This document shows, piece after piece, positions 43,348 to 51,758 of a stretch of DNA of 64,000 nucleotides. The translations under genes were made by a program, and so were the position numbers. This DNA comes from Nitrospirota bacterium. Its GTDB lineage: Bacteria > Nitrospirota > Thermodesulfovibrionia > Thermodesulfovibrionales > JdFR-88. The stretch spans positions 53,813 through 117,812 of the forward strand of contig JAJYJK010000004.1 of assembly GCA_021789555.1 (NCBI GenBank). Reading direction: 5' to 3'. Within the stretch, counting starts at the first letter, position 1, and every line of letters starts with the position of its first letter. A model generated the notes under the pieces. It searched no databases. It was not told the DNA's origin and was given only the letters and a program-made list of their open reading frames with translations.

Positions 43348-44042
43348 CTCCTCAGCAGGTCCAGGTTTTCCCTTGCGGTTTTTTCCAAAGCCGGGCCGGA
43401 AATATCCTTCAGATACGGGAAAATGCCTATTAGCGGGACCCCCGACAGCTCCCTTATCACCTCGGGGTTTGTGGGCCATGAAGGGTCCTGATCTCCGTCC
43501 GCAGGGCCCAGGCGGTTTATTACCACCCCGGCCACCTGGACGCCGGCGTCAAGCGCGCACCTCACCGTAAGGAGCGTGTGGTTTATCGTCCCCAGGCCGG
43601 GCCTCGCCACAACGACGAGCGGAAGCCCCAGTTCCCCCGCCAGATCAAGGACGTAAAAATCCCGCCTGATGGGCACAAGCAGGCCGCCTACCCCCTCGAC
43701 AACGACCGCGTTGTATCTTTTTGCCAGCCCGCCGAAAATCTTTTTTATCCGCTCGGGCTCGATCCGGACCCCTTCCCTCTCCGCTGCGACCATCGGGGCA
43801 AGCGGGGCCTCCAGGGCGTATGGGGTCACAACAGAGATGTCTTCTTCCATCCCCGCCATCGTCCTCAGAAGAGCCCCGTCCGCGGGCACGAGGACATCGC
43901 CCTTCCTCATGCAGCCCGACTCAATTGGCTTCATCGCGCAGACGGAAAGCCCGGCCCCTTTTAAAAGGCGCACAAGCGCGGCCGAGATGACCGTCTTTCC
44001 GACGCCGGTGTCCGTCCCCGTCACAAAAAAACCCTTCGCCAT
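43311..44042 (-). CDS. bioD: Dethiobiotin synthetase
   Basis: A 243-residue enzyme that closes the ureido ring of dethiobiotin using CO2 and ATP. The P-loop is GTDTGVGKTVISAALV, with AMKPIESGC and VVEGVGGLLVPI as substrate-binding blocks. I chose the ATG at 44042 (MAKGFFVTGTDTG); a longer frame to 44087 reads into a repeat. Its end overlaps the end of copy 2 of the OmcS-like genes by 37 bases, tail to tail. No other bio genes are seen, apart from a possible SDR upstream. Confidence 0.93.
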   Translation of the reverse strand: MAKGFFVTGTDTGVGKTVISAALVRLLKGAGLSVCAMKPIESGCMRKGDVLVPADGALLRTMAGMEEDISVVTPYALEAPLAPMVAAEREGVRIEPERIKKIFGGLAKRYNAVVVEGVGGLLVPIRRDFYVLDLAGELGLPLVVVARPGLGTINHTLLTVRCALDAGVQVAGVVINRLGPADGDQDPSWPTNPEVIRELSGVPLIGIFPYLKDISGPALEKTARENLDLLRSYRPLPPPIMPA

Positions 44043-44251
44043 TTTTTCAGATCCCCTCACCCTCCGCTTCGCTCCTCCCTCTCCCATTGGGAGAGGGTTA
44101 TGGAACTCCTGCCTTTTGTGAAATCCCCTCCCTGAACAGGGAGGAGATCAGGGGAGGGTGCAACAGCTTTTCGACCAGCTGGTTTGGCCGTTCGCGGGGG
44201 TTTGGGGGAGCATCCCCCAAAAAGATAAAAAGGGCGGGTGGGCGGGTTCCA
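44043..44251. repeat. Spacer packed with hairpin repeats
   Basis: Between the SDR gene and bioD, both on the minus strand. It holds a CCCTCTCCCA/TGGGAGAGGG hairpin at 44077-44097, a cctccctg/cagggagg hairpin at 44127-44144, and a ttggggg/cccccaa hairpin at 44202-44220 followed by an A-rich run. The first resembles the ends of the DUF559 element. No gene is seen. Confidence 0.6.
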
Positions 44252-44992
44252 TTATATCCTGCTTTCAATCGAATAGACCTGCCCGGTTACAGATTCCATT
44301 TCAAGAAGGCCGGCGATGAAAACGGCAGCCTCCGCGGGGTCTGAAAGCCTTCCGATGAGGCTCTCTTTTTCCGCCCTCTGCATGGCCCCGGCCGCGGCCG
44401 CCCCCATCCGTGTCGGCATATAGCCGGGGAGCACGGCGTTTACCCGGATGTTGTGCCTCCCAAGCTCCGCCGCCGCTCCGAAGGTAAGCCCGAGGACCGC
44501 GGCCTTCGAGGCGCTGTAGGCCGCCTGGCCCCGCTTGCCCTTCAGGCCCGAGTATGAGGAGACATTTATGATATGCCCGCCGCCACCCTCCGCCATCAAT
44601 GGGGCAAAGGCCTTTATCGCATTGAAAATACCCGTGAGGTTCACCCTTATGACCTCGTCCCACTCCTCGGGCGAGAGTTTTACAAGGAGGTTGTCCTTCG
44701 CGATTGCGGCGCAGTTTATGAGGGCATCGAGCCTGCCCCATCGCGCCCGGAGCGCCTCGGCCATGCCGCGGACCTCCTCAAGCACGCCCACGTCCGCCTG
44801 CAGCGCAATGGCCGATGGGCCCAGTTCTTTTACGAGCCTCTCCGCCCCGGCCCGGTCTTTGTGGAAGTTTACGGCGACCCCGTAGCCCTCCCTGCCGAGG
44901 GTCGCGGCCAGGGCGCTCCCAAGCCCCCCTGCGCCGCCCGTGACAAGGGCGGTCTTCCTTTCAGGCCGCCTTCTCAAGTCCGAAGGCCTCAT
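44252..44992 (-). CDS. Short-chain dehydrogenase/reductase (FabG-like)
   Basis: A 246-residue Rossmann-fold oxidoreductase. The cofactor loop is [15 protein letters not shown]; the active site has [10 protein letters not shown] and the Tyr-x3-Lys of AYSASKAAV. The pattern is that of 3-oxoacyl-ACP reductases. It lies just upstream of bioD, so a role in pimelate synthesis for biotin is possible, but general fatty-acid reduction is equally possible. The start ATG overlaps the lysC end by 32 bases; a TTG at 44977 would shorten this. Confidence 0.82.
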   Translation of the reverse strand: MRPSDLRRRPERKTALVTGGAGGLGSALAATLGREGYGVAVNFHKDRAGAERLVKELGPSAIALQADVGVLEEVRGMAEALRARWGRLDALINCAAIAKDNLLVKLSPEEWDEVIRVNLTGIFNAIKAFAPLMAEGGGGHIINVSSYSGLKGKRGQAAYSASKAAVLGLTFGAAAELGRHNIRVNAVLPGYMPTRMGAAAAGAMQRAEKESLIGRLSDPAEAAVFIAGLLEMESVTGQVYSIESRI

Positions 44993-46184
44993 GCAGGGCC
45001 CTCACGGCAAGCTCCGTGTATTTGGAATCTATGACACAGGAGACCTTTATCTCCGAGGTGCTTATCATCATTATGTTTATGCCGTGGTTTGCGAGGGTCT
45101 CGAACATCTTCGAGGCCACGCCGGAATGGGTCCTCATGCCGACGCCGACGATGGAGACCTTGGATATCTCCTCTTTCACGTCAACGCCCCTGGCGCCGAG
45201 GCCGTCGGCCAGCTCCCGGGTTATCTCGACCCCCCTGCGGCTGTCGGTCCGGGGTATTGTAAAGGAGATGTCCGCCGATTTGCCGTCCGCGCTGATGTTC
45301 TGCACTATCATGTCGACCACCAGGCCGGCCCCGGCGATCTCCGAAAAAAGCCGGCTGGCTATGCCGGGTCTGTCCGGCACCCCAAGCAGGGTCAGCTTGG
45401 ACTGGTTTTTATCATATGTGACTCCCGAGACCAGGACCTTCTCCATCTCCGCATCCTCCTTTACGATGTACGTCCCCGGCATGTCGTTGAAGCTGGATTT
45501 GACGACGAGCGGCACGTCATATTTCTTTGCGAACTCCACGGAGCGGGTCTGAAGCACTTTGGCGCCGAGGCTCGCAAGCTCCAGCATCTCCTCGTAGGAG
45601 ATCTTCTCCAGCTTCCTGGCCTCGGGCACGATGTTCGGGTCCGCGGTGTAGACGCCCTCCACGTCCGTGTAAATCTCGCAGAGGTCGGCCTTCAGGGCCG
45701 CCGCCAGCGCCACCGCCGTCAGGTCGGAGCCGCCCCTGCCCAGGGTTGTGACGTCCTCGTCTTCCGATGAAATCCCCTGGAAACCCGCGACGACGGCCAC
45801 CTCCCCGCGTTCGAGCGTCTTTCGGAGCCGTTCGGCCGTTATTTTTTCTATCTTCGCCCTCGTGTGCGCCTTGTCCGTTATGATGCCGCATTGCCTGCCG
45901 GTAAACGACATCGCCTTTATCCCGGTCTCCTGCAGGGCAAGGGCGGTAAGCGCGGCGCTCACGCGCTCGCCCGAGGACAGCAGCAGGTCCATCTCCCTCT
46001 CATCGGGCCTTTTGGCTATCTCCGCGGCCAGCCTTATAAGCCTGTCGGTCTCGCCGGACATCGCCGAGACGACGACCGCCACCCGCGAGCCGGAGCGCAC
46101 GCATTTTGCCACCCTATCGGCTACCGCTTTAATTCTTTCCAGGCTGCCTACCGAGGTGCCGCCGTATTTTTGGACAATCAGCAT
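44961..46184 (-). CDS. lysC: Aspartate kinase
   Basis: A 407-residue enzyme that phosphorylates aspartate, the entry to lysine, threonine and methionine. The kinase start is [16 protein letters not shown]. Blocks [21 protein letters not shown] and the two C-terminal ACT domains ([40 protein letters not shown]) indicate feedback control. It follows the ApgM-like gene; the junction carries a 17-base direct repeat (46186-46202 and 46205-46221). Confidence 0.96.
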   Translation of the reverse strand: MLIVQKYGGTSVGSLERIKAVADRVAKCVRSGSRVAVVVSAMSGETDRLIRLAAEIAKRPDEREMDLLLSSGERVSAALTALALQETGIKAMSFTGRQCGIITDKAHTRAKIEKITAERLRKTLERGEVAVVAGFQGISSEDEDVTTLGRGGSDLTAVALAAALKADLCEIYTDVEGVYTADPNIVPEARKLEKISYEEMLELASLGAKVLQTRSVEFAKKYDVPLVVKSSFNDMPGTYIVKEDAEMEKVLVSGVTYDKNQSKLTLLGVPDRPGIASRLFSEIAGAGLVVDMIVQNISADGKSADISFTIPRTDSRRGVEITRELADGLGARGVDVKEEISKVSIVGVGMRTHSGVASKMFETLANHGINIMMISTSEIKVSCVIDSKYTELAVRALHEAFGLEKAA

Positions 46185-46211
46185 TTTACTTTTTATCGGC
46201 CCCGTTACTTT

Positions 46212-47462
46212 TTATCGGCCCTGGCCTGCCGTCAAAAAGCGTTTCATTATCGCGTGGGCGGGGAGTCTCATTATCCCCTCCAGCCTCAGTATCGATTCGT
46301 CATAGCGGGCCGCAGCGCCCAGGCCCGGACGGCCCCCCGCTTCGCTGTCGTATATCACAAAAGGCACGGGGTCCCTGGAATGGGTCCTGAGCTCTATCGG
46401 CGTGGCGTGGTCCGGCATCAAAAGCACCCTGAAGCGGCCGAACTCCGGCATACCGCGCATGACGCCGCCCACCACGAGGGCGTCGAAATCCTCGATTGCC
46501 TTTATCTTGTTTTCGATGCTCCCCTCGTGCGAGGCCTCATCCGGGGCCTCCACATGGACATAGACAATATCCGCATCCTCGAGGGCGCGCAGGGCGTACT
46601 CCGCCTTCCCCGCATAGTTCGTATCGAGGTAGCCCGTCGCGCCGGGGACGTCTATCACCCGGAGCCCGGCCGATATCGCAAGCCCCTTTGCAAGGTCGAC
46701 CGCCGAGACCATCGCGCCCTTGATTCCATAGAGCCTGCTGAAATCTGGTATCCGCGGTTTCCCCCCCTGCCCCCACAGCCAGATGCTGTTGGCGGGCCTC
46801 TTGCCCGCGGCCAGACGCTGCCTGTTTACTGAGTGCCGTTCGAGCAAGTCCTCGCTGGCGCGCATCAGGCCCCTTATGATGTCCTCGCCCGCGCCGTGCG
46901 GCAGGTATTCGCTTATCTCCCTGCCGAGGATATCGTGCGGGGGCGTGCACTCGAGCGGACGTTTATTGCCGTTTTCACAGGAAGCCGCCTCGCCCATCCA
47001 GAGCATCAGGTTGCGATAGCTCACACCCGGATAGAACCTCACCGTCTCCGAGCCCAGCTCGCGGTTAATATCCCCGATGAGGACGCGCCCCTCCTCCGAG
47101 GTGAGCTGTCCGGCGCTGTGGTCTTCCATGTACGCCTTTGTCTTGTCCCTGTTGAATTTCAGCGTGACCAGGTTGCACCTGAAGGCCACGTCCGCGTCCC
47201 GGAGCGGTATGCCCATGCTGGCCGCCTCAAGCGGCGCCCTGCCGGTGTAGTATCTCTCCGGGTCGTAGCCCAGGATGCCAAGGTTGGCGACATCCGAGCC
47301 GCCCGGCAGCCCCTCCGGAAGGGTCACGGCCCCGCCGGCCATGCCTTCTTTGGCGAGCCTGTCCATGTTGGGCTTGAATGCGGCCTCAAGCGGGGTCTTG
47401 CCGTGGAGTTTTTCGAGCGGCCGGTCCGCCATGCCGTCTCCAATGAGGATGACGTATTTCAA
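46212..47462 (-). CDS. ApgM-like phosphoglycerate mutase family protein, possible homoserine kinase
   Basis: A 416-residue alkaline-phosphatase-superfamily protein of the archaeal ApgM type. The N-terminal metal site reads [20 protein letters not shown], with the Ser of [29 protein letters not shown], and later [13 protein letters not shown] and LLMPDHATP as metal ligands. The phosphoglycerate mutase reaction is the family default. However, it sits between thrC and lysC, overlapping thrC by four bases, and no ThrB is seen. I recall proposals that such ApgM relatives replace homoserine kinase in some bacteria. The call is therefore left open. Confidence 0.8.
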   Translation of the reverse strand: MKYVILIGDGMADRPLEKLHGKTPLEAAFKPNMDRLAKEGMAGGAVTLPEGLPGGSDVANLGILGYDPERYYTGRAPLEAASMGIPLRDADVAFRCNLVTLKFNRDKTKAYMEDHSAGQLTSEEGRVLIGDINRELGSETVRFYPGVSYRNLMLWMGEAASCENGNKRPLECTPPHDILGREISEYLPHGAGEDIIRGLMRASEDLLERHSVNRQRLAAGKRPANSIWLWGQGGKPRIPDFSRLYGIKGAMVSAVDLAKGLAISAGLRVIDVPGATGYLDTNYAGKAEYALRALEDADIVYVHVEAPDEASHEGSIENKIKAIEDFDALVVGGVMRGMPEFGRFRVLLMPDHATPIELRTHSRDPVPFVIYDSEAGGRPGLGAAARYDESILRLEGIMRLPAHAIMKRFLTAGQGR

Positions 47463-48523
47463 AGTATCCTCTCTATTATCTTCCGTACGACGCCTATTTC
47501 GTTTTCGACCTTCGCAAGCTCGCCCGGCAATGCCTTGAAGACCGAATCCGGGTCCTTGAGCCCGTGCCCCGTGAGGGTGCAGACCACGCGGTCGCCGGGG
47601 CTGAAGAAACCCTCCCTGCCCAGTTTAAGCACGCCCGCGATGCTGGCCGCGCTGGCCGGCTCGCAAAAAATCCCCTCGGCGCCGGCCACAAGGCGGTAGG
47701 CCTCCAGTATCTCCTCATCCGTCACCGCCGCTATCCTGCCGCCTGACTCCGCTATGGCGTTTTCCGCCCCCTTCCAGCTTGCGGGGTTTCCGATGCGAAT
47801 GGCGGTGGCGATCGTCTCGGGGCGTTCGACCGGCCTGCCGATGACTATAGGGGCCGCTCCCGCCGCCTGGAACCCGAGCATCCGCGGAAGTCTGCCGATC
47901 CTGCCCCCCCTTTTGTATTCATTATATCCCTTCCAGTACGCCGTGATATTGCCGGCGTTGCCGACCGGCAGGGCATGGAAGGAGGGCGCGTCGCCCAGGG
48001 CGTCGGCGACTTCGAAGGCGGCCGTCTTCTGCCCCTCTATCCTGAAGGGGTTTATCGAATTGACAAGCTTTACGGGGTAGTCTTCGACGATTTTTTTCAC
48101 GAGGGCAAGCGCGCTGTCGAAATTCCCCTTGACCTGCAGGACGTGCGCCCCGTGTATTATCGCCTGGGCCAGCTTTCCGAAGGCTATCTTGCCTTCCGGT
48201 ATGAGCACTATGGCCTTCATTCCGGCCCTCGCCGCGTAAGCGGCCGCGGCGGCCGAGGTATTGCCGGTGGAGGCGCATATCACCGCCCTGCCGCCCTCCT
48301 CCAGGGCCTTCGGGATGGCCACGGCCATCCCCCTGTCCTTGAACGAGCCGGTGGGGTTGGCGCCGTCGAACTTCAGATAGAGCTCTATGGGCAGAGCGAA
48401 CCTCTCCGGAAGGTGGACCGCCTTTACAAGCGGCGTGCCGCCCTCCAGCAGCGTAACGGACGGAGTTTTTTCGCTTACGGGAAGGTATTCCCCGTATTGG
48501 CGTACAATCCCTTTCCAGGCCAT
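47459..48523 (-). CDS. thrC: Threonine synthase
   Basis: A 354-residue PLP enzyme that converts O-phosphohomoserine to threonine. The PLP Lys is in [15 protein letters not shown]; the phosphate loop region [18 protein letters not shown] and [19 protein letters not shown] are present. It is of the shorter type without a long N-terminal domain. The ATGA overlap with the ApgM-like gene indicates an operon. Confidence 0.93.
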   Translation of the reverse strand: MAWKGIVRQYGEYLPVSEKTPSVTLLEGGTPLVKAVHLPERFALPIELYLKFDGANPTGSFKDRGMAVAIPKALEEGGRAVICASTGNTSAAAAAYAARAGMKAIVLIPEGKIAFGKLAQAIIHGAHVLQVKGNFDSALALVKKIVEDYPVKLVNSINPFRIEGQKTAAFEVADALGDAPSFHALPVGNAGNITAYWKGYNEYKRGGRIGRLPRMLGFQAAGAAPIVIGRPVERPETIATAIRIGNPASWKGAENAIAESGGRIAAVTDEEILEAYRLVAGAEGIFCEPASAASIAGVLKLGREGFFSPGDRVVCTLTGHGLKDPDSVFKALPGELAKVENEIGVVRKIIERIL

Positions 48524-48553
48524 TTTTTATTTCTATCCTGCTATGCCGCCCTT

Positions 48554-48790
48554 TTATTCAACTATATCGCCTTCGACAAGCTCCACCTGGACGCCCTGCG
48601 ACTTCAGATAATCGATGCCCCTGGCCAGGTCCTCATCGCGGCCCTCCAGCTCCAGCACCATCTCGCCCACGGTCTCGGTCACACGGGCGCGCCTTATATT
48701 GGGCATCACGCCGAACTGCTTTGCCATCCTGAAGATGACCGGCTCTTTTATGAGATGCTGAGGAAACGTAAGCTTAACCCTTGTCTTCAT
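48554..48790 (-). CDS. NIL-domain protein
   Basis: A 78-residue protein made of a single NIL domain (named for the NIL motif of MetN-type transporters). It starts MKTRVKLTFPQHLIKEPVIF and has NIRRARVTETVGEMVLELEG and IDYLKSQGVQVE. NIL domains occur with ferredoxins and in methionine transport or synthesis. Here it lies between thrC and a ThiS/MoaD-like gene, so a role in sulfur amino-acid synthesis is inferred. Confidence 0.85.
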   Translation of the reverse strand: MKTRVKLTFPQHLIKEPVIFRMAKQFGVMPNIRRARVTETVGEMVLELEGRDEDLARGIDYLKSQGVQVELVEGDIVE

Positions 48791-48794
48791 CTTG

Positions 48795-49073
48795 TCATTG
48801 CCTCCCGCCCGCGATGGCGGGCACTATGGACAGCTCATCGCCGTCTTTGACCGCCGTGTTTTCGCCCTGGAGGAAGCGGATGTCCTCCTCGTTCACGTAA
48901 ATGTTGACGAACCTCCTGATCTTGCCCCCCTCGGATATCCTCTCTGCAATGCCGGGGAACGCTTTATCGAGCGCGCCAACTATGTCGATGACCTTGCCGG
49001 GCGCGGTTTCGACTTCAGCCTTCCCGCCGGTGACCCTCTGCAGCGGGGTCGGGATCCTCACCTTGACGGACAT
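48795..49073 (-). CDS. ThiS/MoaD-like sulfur carrier (CysO-like)
   Basis: A 92-residue ubiquitin-fold protein. It shows a strand pattern VRIPTPLQRVTGG, then a helix VIDIVGALDKAFPGIAERI and the C-terminal DELSIVPAIAGGRQ. MoaD and ThiS end in Gly-Gly; here two residues follow the GG, so a protease would have to trim them before thiocarboxylation, as in some CysO-like carriers. The activating MoeB/ThiF enzyme and a JAMM protease are not in the window. It lies between two threonine-synthase-type PLP genes. Confidence 0.82.
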   Translation of the reverse strand: MSVKVRIPTPLQRVTGGKAEVETAPGKVIDIVGALDKAFPGIAERISEGGKIRRFVNIYVNEEDIRFLQGENTAVKDGDELSIVPAIAGGRQ

Positions 49074-49074
49074 C

Positions 49075-50325
49075 TTACATCACCTCCCCTTTGTGAGAAA
49101 TGCCTTTAAGCACATCCTCGAAGGATGCCAGATTCGGTTTTATGCGGTGCACCGTGGCCGTATGCCCGGCGAGCGCCTCCTGGGTCTTCAGCCCGTTGCC
49201 CGTTATGCAGACCACGGTGCTCGAGTCCCTGTCTATCCTGCCGTCCTCCACGAGCTTCTTCGTGGCGGCAAGCGTGACCCCGCCCGCCGTCTCGGCAAAG
49301 ACGCCCTCCGTCGCGGCCAGCAGTTTTATCGCCCCAATCAGCTCGATGTCGGATACGTCCTCGCCGCCGCCGCCGGTCTCCCGCACCACCGCCCCGGCGT
49401 AATAGCCGTCCGCAGGGTTGCCGATGGCAAGGGATTTCGCCACCGTATCGGGCTTCACCGGACGGATGACCTCGGTGCCCTTCTTTATGGCGGCAACGAT
49501 GGGCGAGCACCCGGTGGCCTGGGCCGCGAAGACCTTCGTCGGGAGGGCGTCGATGAGCCCTATCATCTTCGCCTCCTTGAAACTCTTCCATATCTTCGTA
49601 AGCAGAGAGCCGCTGGCGCAGGGAATCACCACGTTGTCCGGGGCCTTCCAGCCGAGCTGCTCCAGGACCTCGAAGCCGAGCGTCTTTGAGCCTTCGGCGT
49701 AGTAGGGCCTTATGTTTATGTTGACGAAGGCCCATTTGTACTTGTTGGCTATCTCGCTGCAGAGCCGGTTGACGTCGTCGTAATTGCCGTCGACGGCGAT
49801 CAGGTTGGGCGAATACACGATGGAGGCCGTTATCTTGCTTTGCTCAAGCGACGCCGGTATGAAGACGAACCGTTTCAGGCCGGAGCGCGCCCCCAGGGCC
49901 GATACCGAGTGGGCCAGGTTGCCCGTCGAGGCGCAGGCCACGGTGTCGAACCCGAACTCCAGGGCCTTGGTCAGCGCCACCGAGACCACCCTGTCCTTGA
50001 ACGAGAGCGTCGGGTGCATCACCGTATCGTCTTTTATATAGAGCTCCCTCACACCGAGGGCCTTTGCCAGGTTGTCCGCCTTCAGCAGGGGCGTGAACCC
50101 GGAGTTGAACCCCACCCGGGGCTCTCCGTCGATGGGCAGCAGCTCCCTGTAGCGCCAGAGGTTTTTCGGCCTCTCCTCTATGCGCCGCCTGTCCAGGACA
50201 CGTCCGATGCCCTCATAGTCATAGACGACCTCCAGGGGGCCGAAGCAAAATTCGCATACGTAAATAGGCTCCACGGGGTATTCCCGCGAGCACTCCCGGC
50301 ATCTGAGGGCCTTCACGTAACCCAT
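49075..50325 (-). CDS. Threonine synthase-like PLP enzyme with N-terminal zinc-ribbon
   Basis: A 416-residue PLP protein. The ATG at 50325 has GGAGG six bases upstream; the open frame to 50430 adds an unmatched basic segment. The start is MGYVKALRCRECSREYP, with Cys pairs CREC and CEFC forming a probable zinc ribbon. The PLP Lys is in HPTLSFKDRVVSVAL; ACASTGNLAHSVSALGA and IPCASGSLLTKIWKSF follow. It is of the longer threonine-synthase type. With another thrC nearby and a sulfur carrier next to it, it might instead act on O-phosphoserine or O-phosphohomoserine with a sulfur donor; this is inference. Confidence 0.85.
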   Translation of the reverse strand: MGYVKALRCRECSREYPVEPIYVCEFCFGPLEVVYDYEGIGRVLDRRRIEERPKNLWRYRELLPIDGEPRVGFNSGFTPLLKADNLAKALGVRELYIKDDTVMHPTLSFKDRVVSVALTKALEFGFDTVACASTGNLAHSVSALGARSGLKRFVFIPASLEQSKITASIVYSPNLIAVDGNYDDVNRLCSEIANKYKWAFVNINIRPYYAEGSKTLGFEVLEQLGWKAPDNVVIPCASGSLLTKIWKSFKEAKMIGLIDALPTKVFAAQATGCSPIVAAIKKGTEVIRPVKPDTVAKSLAIGNPADGYYAGAVVRETGGGGEDVSDIELIGAIKLLAATEGVFAETAGGVTLAATKKLVEDGRIDRDSSTVVCITGNGLKTQEALAGHTATVHRIKPNLASFEDVLKGISHKGEVM

Positions 50326-50430
50326 CGCGCACCTCCTTTCAGGCAAGATATCTCGATATTTTACTCCAACCATGCCGATTTTTAAAGTATTGCCGGGCTT
50401 TTTTTTCGCCGCCGGGTAAAAGCGCCTCAT

Positions 50431-50459
50431 TTGACAAAAGCCCCCACGCCCCGGATAAT
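50431..50459 (+). promoter_or_regulatory. Strong sigma-70 promoter for the MFS gene
   Basis: A perfect TTGACA at 50431-50436 and GATAAT at 50454-50459 are 17 bases apart, just ahead of the MFS gene and its operator-like palindrome. Confidence 0.7.
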
Positions 50460-50464
50460 AAATA

Positions 50465-50480
50465 GTAAGTGTTTACTTAC
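50465..50480. promoter_or_regulatory. Palindromic operator-like site (GTAAGT-N4-ACTTAC)
   Basis: Perfect six-base arms around four bases, placed at the predicted transcription start of the MFS gene. TetR-family repressors bind palindromes of this type, so an inducible exporter is likely. No tetR gene is in the window. Confidence 0.55.
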
Positions 50481-50483
50481 ATC

Positions 50484-51755
50484 GTGAGGGCGCTCTCCGG
50501 GCTGAGGCTGGACTTCGCGGTCCTCCGGTCGCTAAAAAACCGCAACTACCGGCTCTTCTTCGTCGGCCAGGGCGTCTCGCTCATCGGCACATGGATGCAG
50601 CAGATAGCCATGAGCTGGCTTGTCTATCGCCTGACGGGGTCGGCGCTGCTTCTGGGGGTGGTGGGGTTTTCCGGCCGGATACCCTCTTTCCTGCTGGCCC
50701 CCGTGGCGGGCGTGCTGGCAGACAGGTGGAACAGGCGCCGCCTGCTGGTGGTCACGCAGTCGCTTGCCATGCTGCAGGCCTTTTGCCTCTCGGCGCTCAT
50801 CCTGACGAAGACCATCACGATATGGCAGCTCATAATGTTTAGCGTCATCCTCGGGTGCGTAAACTCCTTCGACATCCCAACGAGGCAGGCCTTTGTCGTG
50901 GAGATGCTCGAGAAAAAAGGGGACCTTGGAAACGCCATAGCCCTGAATTCCTCGCTCGTAAACGGGGCGAGGCTCATCGGCCCCGCTATCGCCGGGATCC
51001 TCATAGCGGCCGTCGGCGAGGGGATTTGCTTTCTTCTAAACGGGATAAGCTACATAGCGGTCATCGCGGCCCTGCTCATGATGGGGATAAGAAAACCCGC
51101 GGCGCAGGCGCAGGCAAAAAAAGGCTTCATGCACGAACTCCGCGAAGGCTTTTCCTACGCCTTCGGATTTTCGCCCATAAGACATATCCTTTTGCTGCTT
51201 GCCCTGATGAGCTTCATGGGCATGCCCTACCAGGTGCTGATGCCCATCTTCGCCGGCGGCATCCTCAAGGGCGGCCCGCACACCCTGGGTTTTCTCATGG
51301 GCGCATCGGGCCTCGGCGCCCTGGGGGGCGCGGTATTTCTTGCCTCGAGGAAAAGCTCCCCGCGCCTGGGCATGACAACGCCGCTTGCGGCGGCCGTCTT
51401 CGGCGCCGGGCTCATGGCCTTTTCCCGGTCCCGCCTGCTCTGGCTGTCGCTGCCGGTGATCTCCGTCGCCGGGTTCGGCATGATGGTGCAGATGGCCTCA
51501 AGCAACATGATACTGCAGAGCATCGTGGACGACCGCAGGAGGGGCCGGGTGATGAGCTTGTTTACGATGGCCTTCATGGGCATGGTCCCCTTCGGCAGCC
51601 TGCTGGCCGGCTGGCTTGCAAGCCGGATAGGCGCACCCTCCACCCTCTTTGCAAGCGGGTTTTGCTGTGTCGCGGGCGCGCTGCTGTTTTCAACCCGGCT
51701 GCCCGCGCTTAAAAAAGAGCTTGCGCCCGTTTACGAGCAGAAGGGGATAGCGTGA
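50484..51755 (+). CDS. MFS exporter (MFS_3/EntS-like)
   Basis: A 423-residue major-facilitator protein with 12 likely membrane segments. The N-terminal cytoplasmic block SLKNRNYRLFFVGQGVSLIG and the A motif-like LADRWNRRRLLV are typical of the EntS/MFS_3 group. The GTG at 50484 is chosen over a GTG at 50469 that lies within the operator palindrome. The substrate cannot be told; this group exports siderophores, drugs or other small molecules. It is convergent with the surface-modification operon, with three bases between stops. Confidence 0.88.
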   Translation: MRALSGLRLDFAVLRSLKNRNYRLFFVGQGVSLIGTWMQQIAMSWLVYRLTGSALLLGVVGFSGRIPSFLLAPVAGVLADRWNRRRLLVVTQSLAMLQAFCLSALILTKTITIWQLIMFSVILGCVNSFDIPTRQAFVVEMLEKKGDLGNAIALNSSLVNGARLIGPAIAGILIAAVGEGICFLLNGISYIAVIAALLMMGIRKPAAQAQAKKGFMHELREGFSYAFGFSPIRHILLLLALMSFMGMPYQVLMPIFAGGILKGGPHTLGFLMGASGLGALGGAVFLASRKSSPRLGMTTPLAAAVFGAGLMAFSRSRLLWLSLPVISVAGFGMMVQMASSNMILQSIVDDRRRGRVMSLFTMAFMGMVPFGSLLAGWLASRIGAPSTLFASGFCCVAGALLFSTRLPALKKELAPVYEQKGIA

Positions 51756-51758
51756 TCT

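Noticed and set aside
46186-46221. 17-base direct repeat at the lysC/apgM junction as an attachment site
   Set aside because: It is a local tandem duplication with no integrase or inserted segment beside it.
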